DNA of 64,000 nucleotides from Maniola hyperantus (taxonomy: Eukaryota; Arthropoda; Insecta; Lepidoptera; Nymphalidae): contig NC_048538.1 of the NCBI RefSeq assembly GCF_902806685.2, forward strand, positions 11,718,001 through 11,782,000, written 5' to 3'. The notes under the pieces are model-generated. The model did not search any database, was not told the DNA's origin, and saw only the letters and a list, made by a program, of their open reading frames with translations. How positions within the stretch are numbered: the stretch's first letter is position 1; every line of letters begins with the position of its first letter. Position numbers and translations under genes: made by a program. Positions 1 to 11,057 of the stretch are shown here, one piece after another.

Positions 1-1613
1 ATGTACTGAAGGTAGAGTTAAGTTTGTTTTGTTGAATCCAATAATTTAATTCAGTCATACTACGTTTGAAACTGACACCATCGTAATATTGTCGTGTTAC
101 AAATAGTTAAAATGTTCCATAAATATTTTGGTGCTAACTGTACTGTGATTCGAACGTTCAACGTTTTTGTCTAACTCCATATGCCCGTTTACGTGTTGTA
201 GACTCTGATTTAGCATGTTACACCTGAATTTTGTTTTTTCGATAGGTTTTCTATTTCGGCAGTCCATTTTGAAGCGACGACCAGTTTGAAATGAAGTGAC
301 GATCTACATAACGTTAAGAGCTTTTAAAAAAGTACTATTTTTTGCAGTTGTGCTATTAAATAGTTTTTGTTCAGTACTAAGTAACAAAAAACAGAATTCT
401 CAAATATTTTTAAACAAACAAAATTAAATAGTTTCAATATTTTGTTTTAGGTTAACCTTTATTGATTGAAATTCATTTTACGTTTTTATTCCAACTCCAG
501 TTGGATCCATATTTTTAGATAAATTTTTATGCTTATAGGATGCTTCTCAGGTTTTGTGTTCCACTTATAACTGCATTAACGCATTATCAGGCAAGATAAT
601 AGCATTGATATTATGTAGGTACTAATTTTTCATTGAAGGAAGTATTCAAGCAATAAGTAGGTATTTGTATACCTTTAATGCTTTTTATGTTCTTTTAAAT
701 TGTGAAAGTTTCCTATCAATTGATCCAAAACAACAGATGAACCTACTAAAAAATGGCAGTAAATGGGGACTGTTGACAGAAATGAAAACTAAAGACTATG
801 AAAACGCGCATATCATACCTGCAACACGTCATAATTATAGTAAGATATATAATATACTATTAGCGTGTCGGTGATTCAATCTTGAAATTTTTACCCATCT
901 AAAAATCGCCCAACAAAGAGGTTTTCACTTTAATAATATTCCGAAGAAAAACTTTTCTAAAGCAATAAATAAATAACACCGATTATCACAAACAGAGCTG
1001 TTCACCGAAACCTAAAGTGTTCTTAAACAAACATCAAAACGATAAAATCAGTTGTCATTGCGGTTGAAACTTGTTTTTGTAATTAATTTCCGCTTGAAAA
1101 TTTAATAATGTCAGCGAGAAGGCAATTAAAAATGGATTATACGTAAAAATGAAGCAAGTGGCTCTTTGGAGTTGGAATCAAACCAGGGTAGATTAAGCAC
1201 TGGTCCAGGGGATTATGAGAGAAGCAAGTGGTAATGAAATTTGCCCGGAGGAAACCGGCAAGGCTAGACCTTAAGCCCTGTCCAGGCAACTTCTGATTGT
1301 ATTTGATGTGAGATTTATCTGTTTTATACTATCGGATCAGCCGATCATATTATCACATTGATTTAAGTTAGGCCTCAGAAAATTGACCCATTCTGTTTCA
1401 AATTTTCCTGGATTAACGGCTTACGGGTGCGTTAAACATTTGTAATTGCTTTTTATTCGACACGAAACTTACAAAGTTTATAAATAAGATTTTGTTATGA
1501 ACATTGGCGCTAATTATGTTCTACTAAATCTCTCAACTAGGCTAAATTGACAGATCTAGAGCCAATTTATATAGCCTATCTATAATATGTCAATACCTAT
1601 TTATGCCTGACTC
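1..1613. other. No gene or clear repeat seen
   Basis: AT-rich non-coding DNA. The frame at 665-874 has no recognisable domain and is taken as chance. Confidence 0.6.
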
Positions 1614-1830
1614 TGGGATGCGAGCTATCTCTGTACCAAATAGGTAATGCCTGCGAATTTGTCCACGTGGATTTAGGTTTTTAAGAATTCCGTGGAAAAT
1701 TTTCCGGGACCAAAAGATACTAATGTAATTTTCTAGAATGCAAGCTATTTTTGAACCAAACAACGAAAACGGTTAAATAGATGCGCCGTGAAAAGCTCGC
1801 AGACTGACAGACAGACACTGTCGCATAAGA
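1614..1830 (-). mobile_element. Lep1-like Helitron fragments, minus orientation
   Basis: GAATTTGTCCACGTGGATTT, TTTTCCGGGACCAAAAGATA and GACTGACAGACAGACACTGT follow the family order in reverse complement. A second short piece (GGGATGCGAGCTATCTCTGT, 1616-1643) lies just before it, so two broken copies are joined. Confidence 0.7.
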
Positions 1831-2097
1831 AAAAGTACAAATGAAGAAAGTGACTCTTTAAAAAAATATACAATAGGTACTGACGAATAAGGTTTATGCA
1901 CAGATAGAAAACCATGATTTTCCTACCTTCTCCAAATACTATTAGCTTTGTCAGGTCTATTACAATCCGTTAAGATGCTAGACATAAAAATGCAACAAAC
2001 AAATGAAAAATGTCGGCTAGCGACTCTCTTGTTTGATTTCTAGTAACTTGTAGGTACAGCTACAGCAGGTAGGCTCTTAGCAAAGTTCACTCTGCTC

Positions 2098-2218
2098 TTA
2101 ATTAGTAGTTAAAACGTCCACCTCCTTCTTAGGAGGTCGAGCGTTTGATTCTTTATTCTGAGAGGAGGCCCGCGCTCAATAGTAAGCCAGCGATGGGTTG
2201 ATCATGATGACGATGATT
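2098..2218 (+). mobile_element. tRNA-headed SINE with internal deletion
   Basis: TTAATTAGTAGTTAAAACGT and AGGAGGTCGAGCGTTTGATT correspond to the tRNA-like head with its B-box. The sequence then jumps to the 3' part TTCTGAGAGGAGGCCCGCGC and the (GATGA)-rich tail. The middle seen in the copy at 42915 is deleted. Confidence 0.65.
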
Positions 2219-2294
2219 AAAACTGAAATTTAAAATATTGCTTCTGAGCTTTGTCTATGAATGCTTCACGAGAATTTTTTGCGTGGATTCAGAT

Positions 2295-2430
2295 TTTTTC
2301 AATCCCGTGGGAACCTTTGTTTATTGGGGATAAAAAGGAGCCTGGATAATTTTGTGCATAGATTTCTACCTGCAGAATTCTCGTCAAACTGGTGGTTTAA
2401 CCGTTTCAAAAATCAACCTGGACAAAAATA
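2295..2430 (-). mobile_element. Degenerate Lep1-like Helitron fragment
   Basis: TCAATCCCGTGGGAACCTTT and GGGGATAAAAAGGAGCCTGG match the internal part of the family, with a diverged TTAACCGTTTCAAAAATCAA further on. No ends are preserved. Confidence 0.5.
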
Positions 2431-3246
2431 CCAAAAATGGGGGTTTTTGTTAAAGTAACGCGTAATAATTTAAAAAAAAACAAAATTCCGTTAAATTGCG
2501 ATTACAGATAAATTTTATTTACCAACTGACTTCTCAAAAGGAGAAGGTTCTTAATGGGACTGCATGGGAACTCTTTGAGTACGATCTGACCTGGTGAGTC
2601 TTGTAGATGATGCAGTAGATGGAAGCGGGGTAGCTCGGAAGGGTTATGGTAATTTGATTGAGCTTATATTATTATCTCAAATCTATTTTGTCATTATATG
2701 ACGCATAGAAATGCTACTCGCTCAAGAATGCTGAATCACTTGGTGGCACGTCTTCACGTAACTAAGGCCAAAGCTTTCCAGCAGATCAGGCCAGAGACAA
2801 TTTAGAAATATAAATTCCAAATTTTCTGTGCGCAAAACAAACCCAGAACCACTGTGCCATGGAGATCATCAAGAATGATAATATGATATGGACGGACTTG
2901 TGACTGTCCGTGGCTTGGCTTGGGGAAAACCTAAATCATCTTTATTCCCTATCCCATGGGAATTTAAAAAAAACTGGCCTTTTTTTTGTCTACATTATAA
3001 AGGGCAACTATGTGGATATTTCTATACTTTCTAGTTCCAAGGATCCAAAAAAACTAACAAAAAAGAAGCCATGAAATTTAGAACACCGAAAAAGTTATAT
3101 TGACTATTTGAGTGGACGATAACTAGGTAAATTGATATATCTTGAGACAATAAATGGAATCGAATTGAAAAATGTAGCACAAGCTCCTAACTGTCCTCTG
3201 TAAGGTTCCAACTCGTTAAAGATCTAAGCGGACGAATAGCAGTTCC
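2431..3246. other. No gene seen
   Basis: AT-rich, non-coding. A-runs and isolated motifs only. Confidence 0.6.
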
Positions 3247-3372
3247 TAATCGAATCACAATCCGCACTGACGTAACGACGGACTTTGGTTGACAGTCCTC
3301 GGGGACAATAGAGCTTTGTACCAGTCCTCGGTACATCTTTGAGATGTTTTGCGTTGCTAGATTATTATTGAC
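3247..3372 (+). repeat. Local 125-bp duplication, copy 1
   Basis: TAATCGAATCACAATCCGCA, TGACGTAACGACGGACTTTG and TTTGAGATGTTTTGCGTTGC recur in order at 4123-4258. Confidence 0.75.
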
Positions 3373-3883
3373 GATAGTTGCTTACTAGACTATGTCCATT
3401 GTACACTATCTTTACGCTATGGTACGAAGTAGATACAATTAGTGAAATCACGCTCTCTAGTAGAAATCGCTTCTAAAGTGTTATAGCTGCCAATAATTGT
3501 ACTCATACTTTCTGGTAGCTCTTTTTATGTTTAAATTGTCTTTTTGTTCCTTGATGTGCAATAGGTATAAGGTATAGTTCGCGACAGGCCGTTCCAGTTC
3601 AGACTAACGTTTCAGTAACATTTCTCATATAAGTAAATCGATTATGAGTTCGTAAGAGTATGGTCTATAAAAATGATATATTGGATTAGCGCACTTTTAA
3701 TAATGTTTCTTTTTTACCCTTAATCTTGGCCCTAATTTCATTAAATTATTTAGGTATAACAAGTTAATTATTAAGTTGTAGTGAATTAGTTCCTTTCATA
3801 ACGCTTTGCGCATAACAAGCTAATATTACTGCTTTAATAAGTACTAGTCAATTTAGGAGTCAAATTAAAAACGTACATATACG

Positions 3884-3967
3884 GCACAGTCCCCGTGCTA
3901 ACCCGGTGAGTTTGTGCGGGGCGTAACCGCGCCTCATACCTCGATTGCCATGTCGATCTGTCGCGGA
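3884..3967. mobile_element. MITE fragment, GTGCGCGACAGG family
   Basis: Right part only: GTGCGGGGCGTAACCGCGCC, CATACCTCGATTGCCATGTC and GATCTGTCGCGGAC. Confidence 0.7.
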
Positions 3968-4122
3968 CTATTGGTTACCTAAACCAGTACCAATACCTAC
4001 TTTAACTATAATGTTTACGGTAAAGTAAACTCTGTATTTGATTTTTGCATGTCACACAGGCTTTTGAGAAACAATCCAGTGTATGGTTTTGAATCACTAA
4101 GGGCCATGGCACACAGGAATAT

Positions 4123-4258
4123 CTAATCGAATCACAATGCTCAGTGACGTAACGACGAGCTTTGGTCGACTACCTTTACACACTCGTCCCTCCTCTGGGA
4201 CCGTAGACCTTTGTACAATCTGCTTGTTCATATTTGAGATGTTTTGCTCTAGTCGTTA
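4123..4258 (+). repeat. Local 125-bp duplication, copy 2
   Basis: CTAATCGAATCACAATGCTC, AGTGACGTAACGACGAGCTT and TTTGAGATGTTTTGCTCTAG match the copy 876 bases upstream. Probably a non-autonomous repeat. Confidence 0.75.
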
Positions 4259-4310
4259 TGTTATCACTACTACATATACTACATATATACCTACTACAAA
4301 ATATAAACAG

Positions 4311-4517
4311 CTAGATGATGCCCGCGACGCTGTTCGCGTGAATTTAGGTTTTTAAAAATCCCGTGGGAACTCTTTAATTTTCCGGGATAAAAATTAGCCT
4401 GTGTCCTTTCCTGGGATACAAGCTATCTCTGTACGAAATTTCATCAAAATTAGTTGAATAGATGGGCTGTAAAAAGCTAACCGACAGACACTTTTGCATT
4501 TATTATATTAGTATGGA
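4311..4517 (-). mobile_element. Lep1-like Helitron, full length, minus orientation
   Basis: Reads CTAGATGATGCCCGCGACGC at the left and TATTAGTATGGA at the right, which is the reverse of TCCATACTAATA...CTAG. The TTTTTAAAAATCCCGTGGGA core is intact. Confidence 0.82.
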
Positions 4518-4551
4518 TTACCCTACCTATCATGATGCGTTTTTGTATGTA

Positions 4552-4574
4552 TTTTTTTTTTTTTTTTTTTTTTT
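4552..4574. repeat. Poly-T run
   Basis: 23 consecutive T bases shortly after the Helitron at 4311. Confidence 0.95.
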
Positions 4575-5163
4575 AACTAAGTAGGCTATCACGACTCTTT
4601 TGATCATCTAATCAGCAGTGTTAATCATCCAGTAAATATAAACACATACCTATCTGTAGACTCTGTAGTATCTGTAGTCTATCTAGCTTCAGCAATTTTT
4701 CACGATATCTGGAGATGACGGGGGCTGACATTCTTCCATACTGTATATGGCTCTTGCCACACGCAGCACATAATTAATCATGGCTGGTACGCAAACAAAA
4801 GGCGTTTCAGCTCTAGTACTATCACGTAAGATTCCAGCCCTATGTAATCCCAGATCTGTGTAGGTATTCTGACCCAGTCGCAGGTATATGTGCCTTTAGG
4901 TGTAACACACACGCTAGATGAAACAGTCTTTTAAAATAGGTAAACTAAATCATTTCATCTGTACTTCTCTGCTGCTCTAATATTGTAAATCCAAAATCCA
5001 ATTTATACCTATCTATACTTCTACTACTATGGTGTTTGTTTGTTACTCCTTCACGCCTCAATGGGGTGCGTCAAAATTAGTCCAAAACTACCTATATACA
5101 TATTTTTAGTTAGTAAAAGTTTTCACAAGACGTTTCTGTTTCTAAGTGGCAATACATAATAGC
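4575..5163. other. No gene seen
   Basis: Unique-looking non-coding DNA between a poly-T run and the CpG-rich block. Confidence 0.6.
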
Positions 5164-5540
5164 TTATTTGCGTCTTGTTTGTCGCTTGAGTAGAGAGTAA
5201 CAAGACATAGCTGCGTCATCTCCATGGACGAGAGAATCACAACGAGTCCGTCGGCAAATTTTCACAGTACAACGATAATTCCGCCAGCGTGTCGTCGCGA
5301 CTTGCAACGAAACGCCATGAGACTGCAAAGGGTCACCGCGTGACGTAACCACAACGCCTCGTTGCATCTCTAACTGTAGCTAACGTGACCGTGTCGCCGC
5401 GAGACTCGACGGTATCGTCGCGAGACTGAATGGTATCGCTGCGAGACGTGACGAGTCCGTGACGTTATACTCGACCAGAGTCACTCGACGTATACCTGCG
5501 ATAGCACCGCCCTGTGGAGATTGGCCCATAGAGTTTGTAA
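5164..5540. other. CpG-rich block
   Basis: An isolated stretch rich in CG dinucleotides, with many TCGCGAC, CGAGAC and TGACGTAA-like motifs, containing the tandem units at 5391-5453. No coding frame with support. It may be a decayed repeat or a regulatory block. Confidence 0.5.
5391..5453 (+). repeat. Three 21-bp tandem units
   Basis: GTGTCGCCGCGAGACTCGAC, GTATCGTCGCGAGACTGAAT and GTATCGCTGCGAGACGTGAC each open one of three adjacent 21-bp units. Similar units occur at 55268-55307. Confidence 0.8.
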
Positions 5541-6874
5541 CGAATTTTGTCACACGGCGAGACTATCAATAAGATTCTCTCATCCGTGTAGATGGCGCCT
5601 AAGAAATTAGATGTAAATACTGAAAATCATCAAAGAGCAGAGCCTTACACTTTTAACTTGTAATACTTATACCACAGTATTCGTCACTGCGCCGGAAGGT
5701 CGGAAAAATAAACATTTTTATTGTCTCGCCTAATGTCTGCAGTCACCCTTATTTTTCATATCTCTGCTTTCGTGCCGCGTACCGGTGATTATTTTTAATT
5801 TCTACCGCTCCGCTGTCGGAAAGCATGTTGTACAAACCGTTTTGTGGGCTTTTTTAATGAACGCCGCCAAGTTACGACTTTGACGTTTGCTTTGACATTA
5901 CGCTGGAACCATCAGCGTATGTTACTGCCGCTATGGCACTCAGTGTCGAATAAAAGCGTTATTATTATTTCTTTATTTACTAGCGCGGCGACTGGACGCC
6001 ACTTGCACTTATTTTAACGTTTCCGTTGGGGACTAGCTTAAGTTATATATTTACAGGTGACCTGCCTCTTAACTTCAATTTTTTGCTTTATAAATATTTT
6101 TAATTCAAATAATTGGCACAGTTAATTTGTTTTTATACACGTTAAATGTAGCCTTTAAATTCTTATTTTTTTCGTCCTCACCTTATCCCACGCTACGCGG
6201 GATCGGCACAACTTTATAAATTCTTCTTGAATATACTTATTGATTATAATTTAAAAATGGTAAATTGTTAATATAATTTAATAGGGCAAATTGTTATATT
6301 TATTTACGTAGAGTCTGTTTAGTAATTTGATTAATTTATTGTTAGGGATAGTTAGTTAAATTCAAAATAAAATAGGTATGTACGAGTAAGTATATCAGAT
6401 TTGCAATATAGCGATTAAGTACCTGCTTTTATATTATAAAACATAATCAGTTTAAATTATAGTCTCTTACTATGTGAACCTTCTCATTAGCGCATACCTA
6501 TTACTTTTTTTACTAGCCATTGATTTAAAACTATCTACAAGTACAAAACAGTAATATCTTTGAGAAAATTATTTGTAGCTATAGAATTCATAAGAACTGA
6601 CTGAACCCGCTCTACCATTTATGTTTTTGTAACAAACATTGTTATCAAAAGCGATACCTAGACGTTTTATTGCTGCAAAATGAAATAAAGCAAAACTACA
6701 GGTAGTCGCTTTTCTCTGTAAGTGAGTTTTCTATTTAGTGTCACTTGTCTTCCTTGGAATTTAACGATCTCGAAGATACAAGTGAAATCTCAGACTTAAC
6801 TATAGGTGATGTTTGTACAATAACTTAGCTGTACTTTTAAAGTACAGGTCCCTAGGGATCTTAGGTTGTTAGTA
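5541..6874. other. No gene seen
   Basis: AT-rich non-coding DNA; nothing supported. Confidence 0.6.
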
Positions 6875-7086
6875 TCTAAATATATAAAAGGAAAAGGTGA
6901 CTGACTGATCTATCAACGCACAGCTCAAACTAATGGACCGATTGGGCTGAAATTTGGCATGCAGATAGCTATTATGACGTAAGCGTTTGTTAAGAAAGGA
7001 TTTTTGAAAATTCAACCCCTAAGGGGATGAAATAGGGGTTTGAAATTTATGTAGTCTACGTGAACGAAGTCGCGAGCATTAGCTAG
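6875..7086 (+). mobile_element. Non-autonomous Helitron, GGTGACTGACTG family
   Basis: Full-length copy from TCTAAATATATAAAAGGAAA to AGCATTAGCTAG, flanked by A and T. About 210 bp, same family as 34732, 50092, 57872 and 59519. Confidence 0.85.
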
Positions 7087-8329
7087 TAAATTATAAAATA
7101 ATGCCTAGTTAACAAAAATCCTCTTGAAAAGAACATAAAATGATTTTTCTACAAATACGAAAAAATAATATATGTATTTATCCCTAGGTACCCAATATGA
7201 CTAATTTTCTTACAAAGCTTTACAAAGTTAATAACTTACCTGTGCACACGAACAATCATCACAAATAGCCAAGTTTGTTTTGTTCAAAACATTGTTAAGT
7301 TCAAGTCAACAATCAAAGGAATTATTGTAGCAACAATGATATTGTAAGTAACTTTGATGAAAGTTATTTAGTCAAGTTTCTTTTATAAGAAAACGAATTT
7401 TTCGAAATCAAAAGTTTTTGCACAAAATATACGCGCTATGAAACTAGAATGAATCCAATAAATACTTGTCCCCTATACCATTACTTAACAAAGGGATATC
7501 TCAGATTATCAAAAAACTATCAAAGTTTTTCAATTCTATGCCAGCTCTCTACATTGCATTCGTCAGTGTCTAAAAACTTTTATTGCTACATATGCAATAG
7601 CTACTCATAACACAATCTCAACAACATAACTCTTCACGAAACAGAAACGAAACCGCATACCGACCACCAAAACAATTTCAAAATGGAACAAGGGTGCCTC
7701 ATACTTTGCATGGAAATACCGAGACGTCATCATTTACAAATAACTTCTTGCTCCCGTCGAGCCACTTTTTGTTTTCCTCTTTGCCGAAAGTTATGACACA
7801 AATATGAAAACATTCAAATTGAATCACAGCCAAATATGTTAGTTGTAGTTGTAGAGCCGCGTGCGGCCAAGTGGTCGCTGCATACCAATCGGTAGCCCAC
7901 GGAGAGTCGATGCAAAGGAGGCATCAGCTACGCCGTAGCAGGTGCTACGCTTAACGAATACGCTAACTTACGTCCATTCGATTACCAATTCGACGTTAAA
8001 AAATGTCGCGAGGATACATTTTATTTATTGCGCTGTCTTTATAAGCGAATGGTAACATTGTTAAAATCAACATATCTGAGCGGAGCATGAAAGCAATTTT
8101 TATTTTTAATACAACGTGAAATAATTTACTGCGTCATTTAAGGAAGTAGTTTATTAAAAAAATGGAGACAAAAATATTTATGAACGTATTGTACTATTAT
8201 TTAATAATTTATTTAAAAAATATATAACAGTGATGATACGTAAAAAATGTGATCTTTGAAGGGTCAGGGGGTTACTTAAACTGTCCATAATTTCGATAAA
8301 TCAATGCTAATTGGAGGTAAGAGTTCGAC
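7087..8329. other. Non-coding DNA upstream of the CpG island
   Basis: No frame or repeat supported. If the island is a plus-strand promoter, proximal control elements would lie here. Confidence 0.5.
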
Positions 8330-9060
8330 AGCCGGTTCCATCGCCAGAATATTTCAGAGCCGCCGCGGTGATAAATCAAACTCGAAACCGTAATGAAAGC
8401 GAACGGATCGCGTCGCGAGGAGAGGGAGGAAAAAATATCACGGAAAAAATCAGGTGCGTCCCCCGGTCGGTGCCGAGAGAAAAACAGTCGGGCGTCGCTT
8501 GCGGGCCGGGGGGGCGGCGGCGCGGCGGTGGGGTGGGGGTGGCGGTCGATGCGGGGCGGGCCGTGCGCGCGCTGCCTGGCGCGTGGGGCCGTTCGCGTGG
8601 GGACTCTCCGCTCGCTCACTCGGCCGCGCCGTTCCTCTCGCGCCGACGCCGGCCGCGCCGCGCGCTCTCATCACGTGTCCGCTCCGACTTTACATGTCCA
8701 AAGTGCTCAAGTCAGTGCTCCCGATCGCAACCGCGCGAGTGCTCCCGCAGCCGATCTCCGAGCCGGACCCGACCCGCACACCGCTCAGGGTTAGTACGCG
8801 TCCAGCAGACCAGCTCTCGTGATCGATAGCGCGCGTTGCGAAAAGTTTATTTCGGGAGCGTAAAGTTTGTCGAGTGGAGTGCGCGCCTCGGATGCACTTC
8901 GCGGGGCCACGAGTGGCCGCCGTCGGCCGCGCGGCGCCGTCGTGTCGCTCTCCGGTCGCTTTCGACCCTCGATAAAAACAACAAACAGATTAAACGACCT
9001 GACCGTGCAAAAGTATTCAGTGCAAAAATCGTCCGTTACGCTCCTTTCGAACGGATTCAT
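8330..9060. promoter_or_regulatory. CpG island: candidate promoter and first exon
   Basis: About 700 bases of strongly GC- and CpG-rich sequence stand out from the AT-rich surroundings. The block includes a G-rich core at 8500-8545 and a CACGTG E-box near 8671. Overlapping frames stay open on both strands, as expected from GC richness alone, so none is called a gene. Possible plus-strand donors are CAG/GTGCGT at 8454, AGG/GTTAGT at 8790, CAG/GTAAAA near 9341 and CAG/GTATGT at 9394. TCAGT initiator-like motifs occur at about 8711 and 9017. A plus-strand first exon for Rbp6 is plausible, but a separate gene or a minus-strand promoter is not excluded. Confidence 0.5.
8694..8789 (+). CDS. Possible alternative first coding exon (speculative)
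   Basis: A short frame inside the CpG island starts at ATG 8694 (MSKVLKSVLPIATARV...), runs 32 codons and ends in phase 0 at a possible donor, GTTAGT. Its phase is compatible with the phase-0 Rbp6 exon at 43397. The start context is weak (T at -3), the donor is imperfect and open frames are cheap in GC-rich DNA. The peptide is not recognised. This is recorded only as a candidate. Confidence 0.2.
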
Positions 9061-9390
9061 ATCAGCGTACGGCCGTAATGTTTTGTATTAATGTATGAAA
9101 TTTTACGATAAGATAAGAGTTGCTAATAGCTAGAAAAAATTGTAGGATTGCATGTAACGGTGATATTAACTGTGAATTGTTCAAGTTTAGGGTCTTTTCT
9201 TAAACATGCCGGTCGGCTGTTTTATGGGAATCGAAAATTGGGGTGGTATTAATTGACACTTTTCCGTCAGTGTGAGCGTGAAAAAGTTGAAAAATTTAAC
9301 GAAAATAGTGAAAATTATGATTAAATATTATAAATACAGGTAAAAAGTAATGAATAAAAGTTTGAGTGTTGCCTAAAGTTTCCAAGGAAA

Positions 9391-9399
9391 CAGGTATGT
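9391..9399 (+). promoter_or_regulatory. Candidate splice donor closing a 5' UTR exon
   Basis: CAG/GTATGT is a strong donor match about 330 bases beyond the CpG island. It would suit a non-coding first exon that starts in the island. There is no transcript evidence. Confidence 0.3.
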
Positions 9400-10915
9400 A
9401 CTGTAGTATGACAATTTTTTAATAAAAAAAAAATTGTCAAAATATCTGACAAAATCATAGATTTGTAGAAATAAATAGACCAACATAGCAAAGTTTGATA
9501 TAACTCTTTTCGTTACCAGTAAGTACTAGATTGTGCTAACTTACAGTCTTGTGCTTCACGTGAAATTGTCAGTGAAAAAATGCAATATAATTTTTACTGA
9601 AATGCATTCAATATTTTCAATTAGATGATGAAAATCACCTGTAGCATTGCTGTTGCTTTTGTTTCTTTCACGCTCACACAGCCGGCCGAGCAAACTCAAC
9701 CGCATTACTTAAATACGCGCCAAGAAATTTCTGTTACGAAAATATTTTTAGCCAAGTGTTATTCTTGATTTATCGCACAGGCGTTCGATTAATTTTAATA
9801 CATGCACAATCCATTTCTGCAGTATTTCATTTTAACGGATGCAGTTACTATACAGAGATTTCATTTCAAACGCGCGATTCGGAGAATCTACAATTGCTAC
9901 GAAAGTTTAAACTGATGTTAAAGTTCGAGATGCTTTTGCAATAAGGCAAATTTTTGTACAATTTAGAGCTTTCCAGTGCAAGTTCTTGAATGCATTTGCA
10001 AATTCCTTATGAAAAATGACTAACATCCGTATCGAACTATTACTATACACTTATACTTACAAGTTACGATAAAACTATTAGGGAATAAAAAATGCTCAAA
10101 TCAAAGTTTAATACGTAATAAATAGAAAAATTCTCATCATAAGTACTTTACGTTAAGGTTCTAATATTTGTTTTGCGTGACTCCTCGTAAAAGTCAATCA
10201 GTTTGTGTTCTGTGCATTAAACAACAATCATATTATTGTGTAAGGGAGTAGCTAGGTACCTATATACCTAGTATTGTATGGGTGACATGGCAACGTGGAA
10301 AGCGGGATTGTTTACTATACAAAGTGTATTGATTGTGATAAATAATAATTTTTCCATGAAATTCTATATTTTCATTGTAATGTTTAAAGGGCGTTCCGAG
10401 TTTGTCTGCGCATTTGTAACTTCTAACCTAATAACTTCCAATTAACGCGGATTTCAATGCGGTTTCCGCCATTATTTAATCATTTTACGAGGAAGGTTTA
10501 TACGTATATCTAATAAGTTTATATTTATTTATAGATAAGTAAGCCTTATGTTGGTAAGGTAGGCATTGTGTTACAGAAGTAAATAAATGTTGTACCTACT
10601 TATTACTCATGCGAGGGTAAGGCTATAGAACTGATTATTCCGAGATCAGTTATAATAATAATGCTCAAATAATCTTGCCTAGGAAGTATAGGTACCTATC
10701 TACTGTGACATAATTTATGATGGAAAATCTTTACTCGGGTATCCACTAAAGTAGGGGACTCACAGAATGAGGTATTATCTTGGCATTATCCGTTTCCCCG
10801 TTTTGTTTCCCTTATCATAAGAAAAGCTAATGGTAAAAGAATAAATAAAACTTTTAGCAAAGAAACGTGGAACATTTAATAAATGTACCTACCTACTCTC
10901 TTAAAAGTGCTCTCA
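9400..10915. other. No gene seen; possible start of a long intron
   Basis: AT-rich. The frame at 9756-9944 has no recognisable content. Confidence 0.5.
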
Positions 10916-11057
10916 TGCACATATCGAAATGGCAATCGGGAAGGGAACGCCACGCACACCCGCACAGCTCTACGCTTACCCGGTGCGGACGAGCGCGGGT
11001 GATGTACGGTTGTGCGGGGCGTCCCCCCGCCGACTGCCATCTCGACCTGTCGCGGAC
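10916..11057. mobile_element. MITE, GTGCGCGACAGG family
   Basis: AAATGGCAATCGGGAAGGGA near the left, ACCCGCACAGCTCTACGC in the middle and CTCGACCTGTCGCGGAC at the right match the element at 54850. The left terminus is diverged. Confidence 0.78.

Noticed and set aside
7855..7960. Possible tRNA-like fold (GCGGCCAAGTGGTCGCTG...)
   Set aside because: No proper B-box, anticodon arm or acceptor pairing could be laid out.
8272..9091. Eight overlapping open frames on both strands in the CpG island
   Set aside because: GC-rich DNA lacks stops in every frame. None shows a domain, and they exclude each other.
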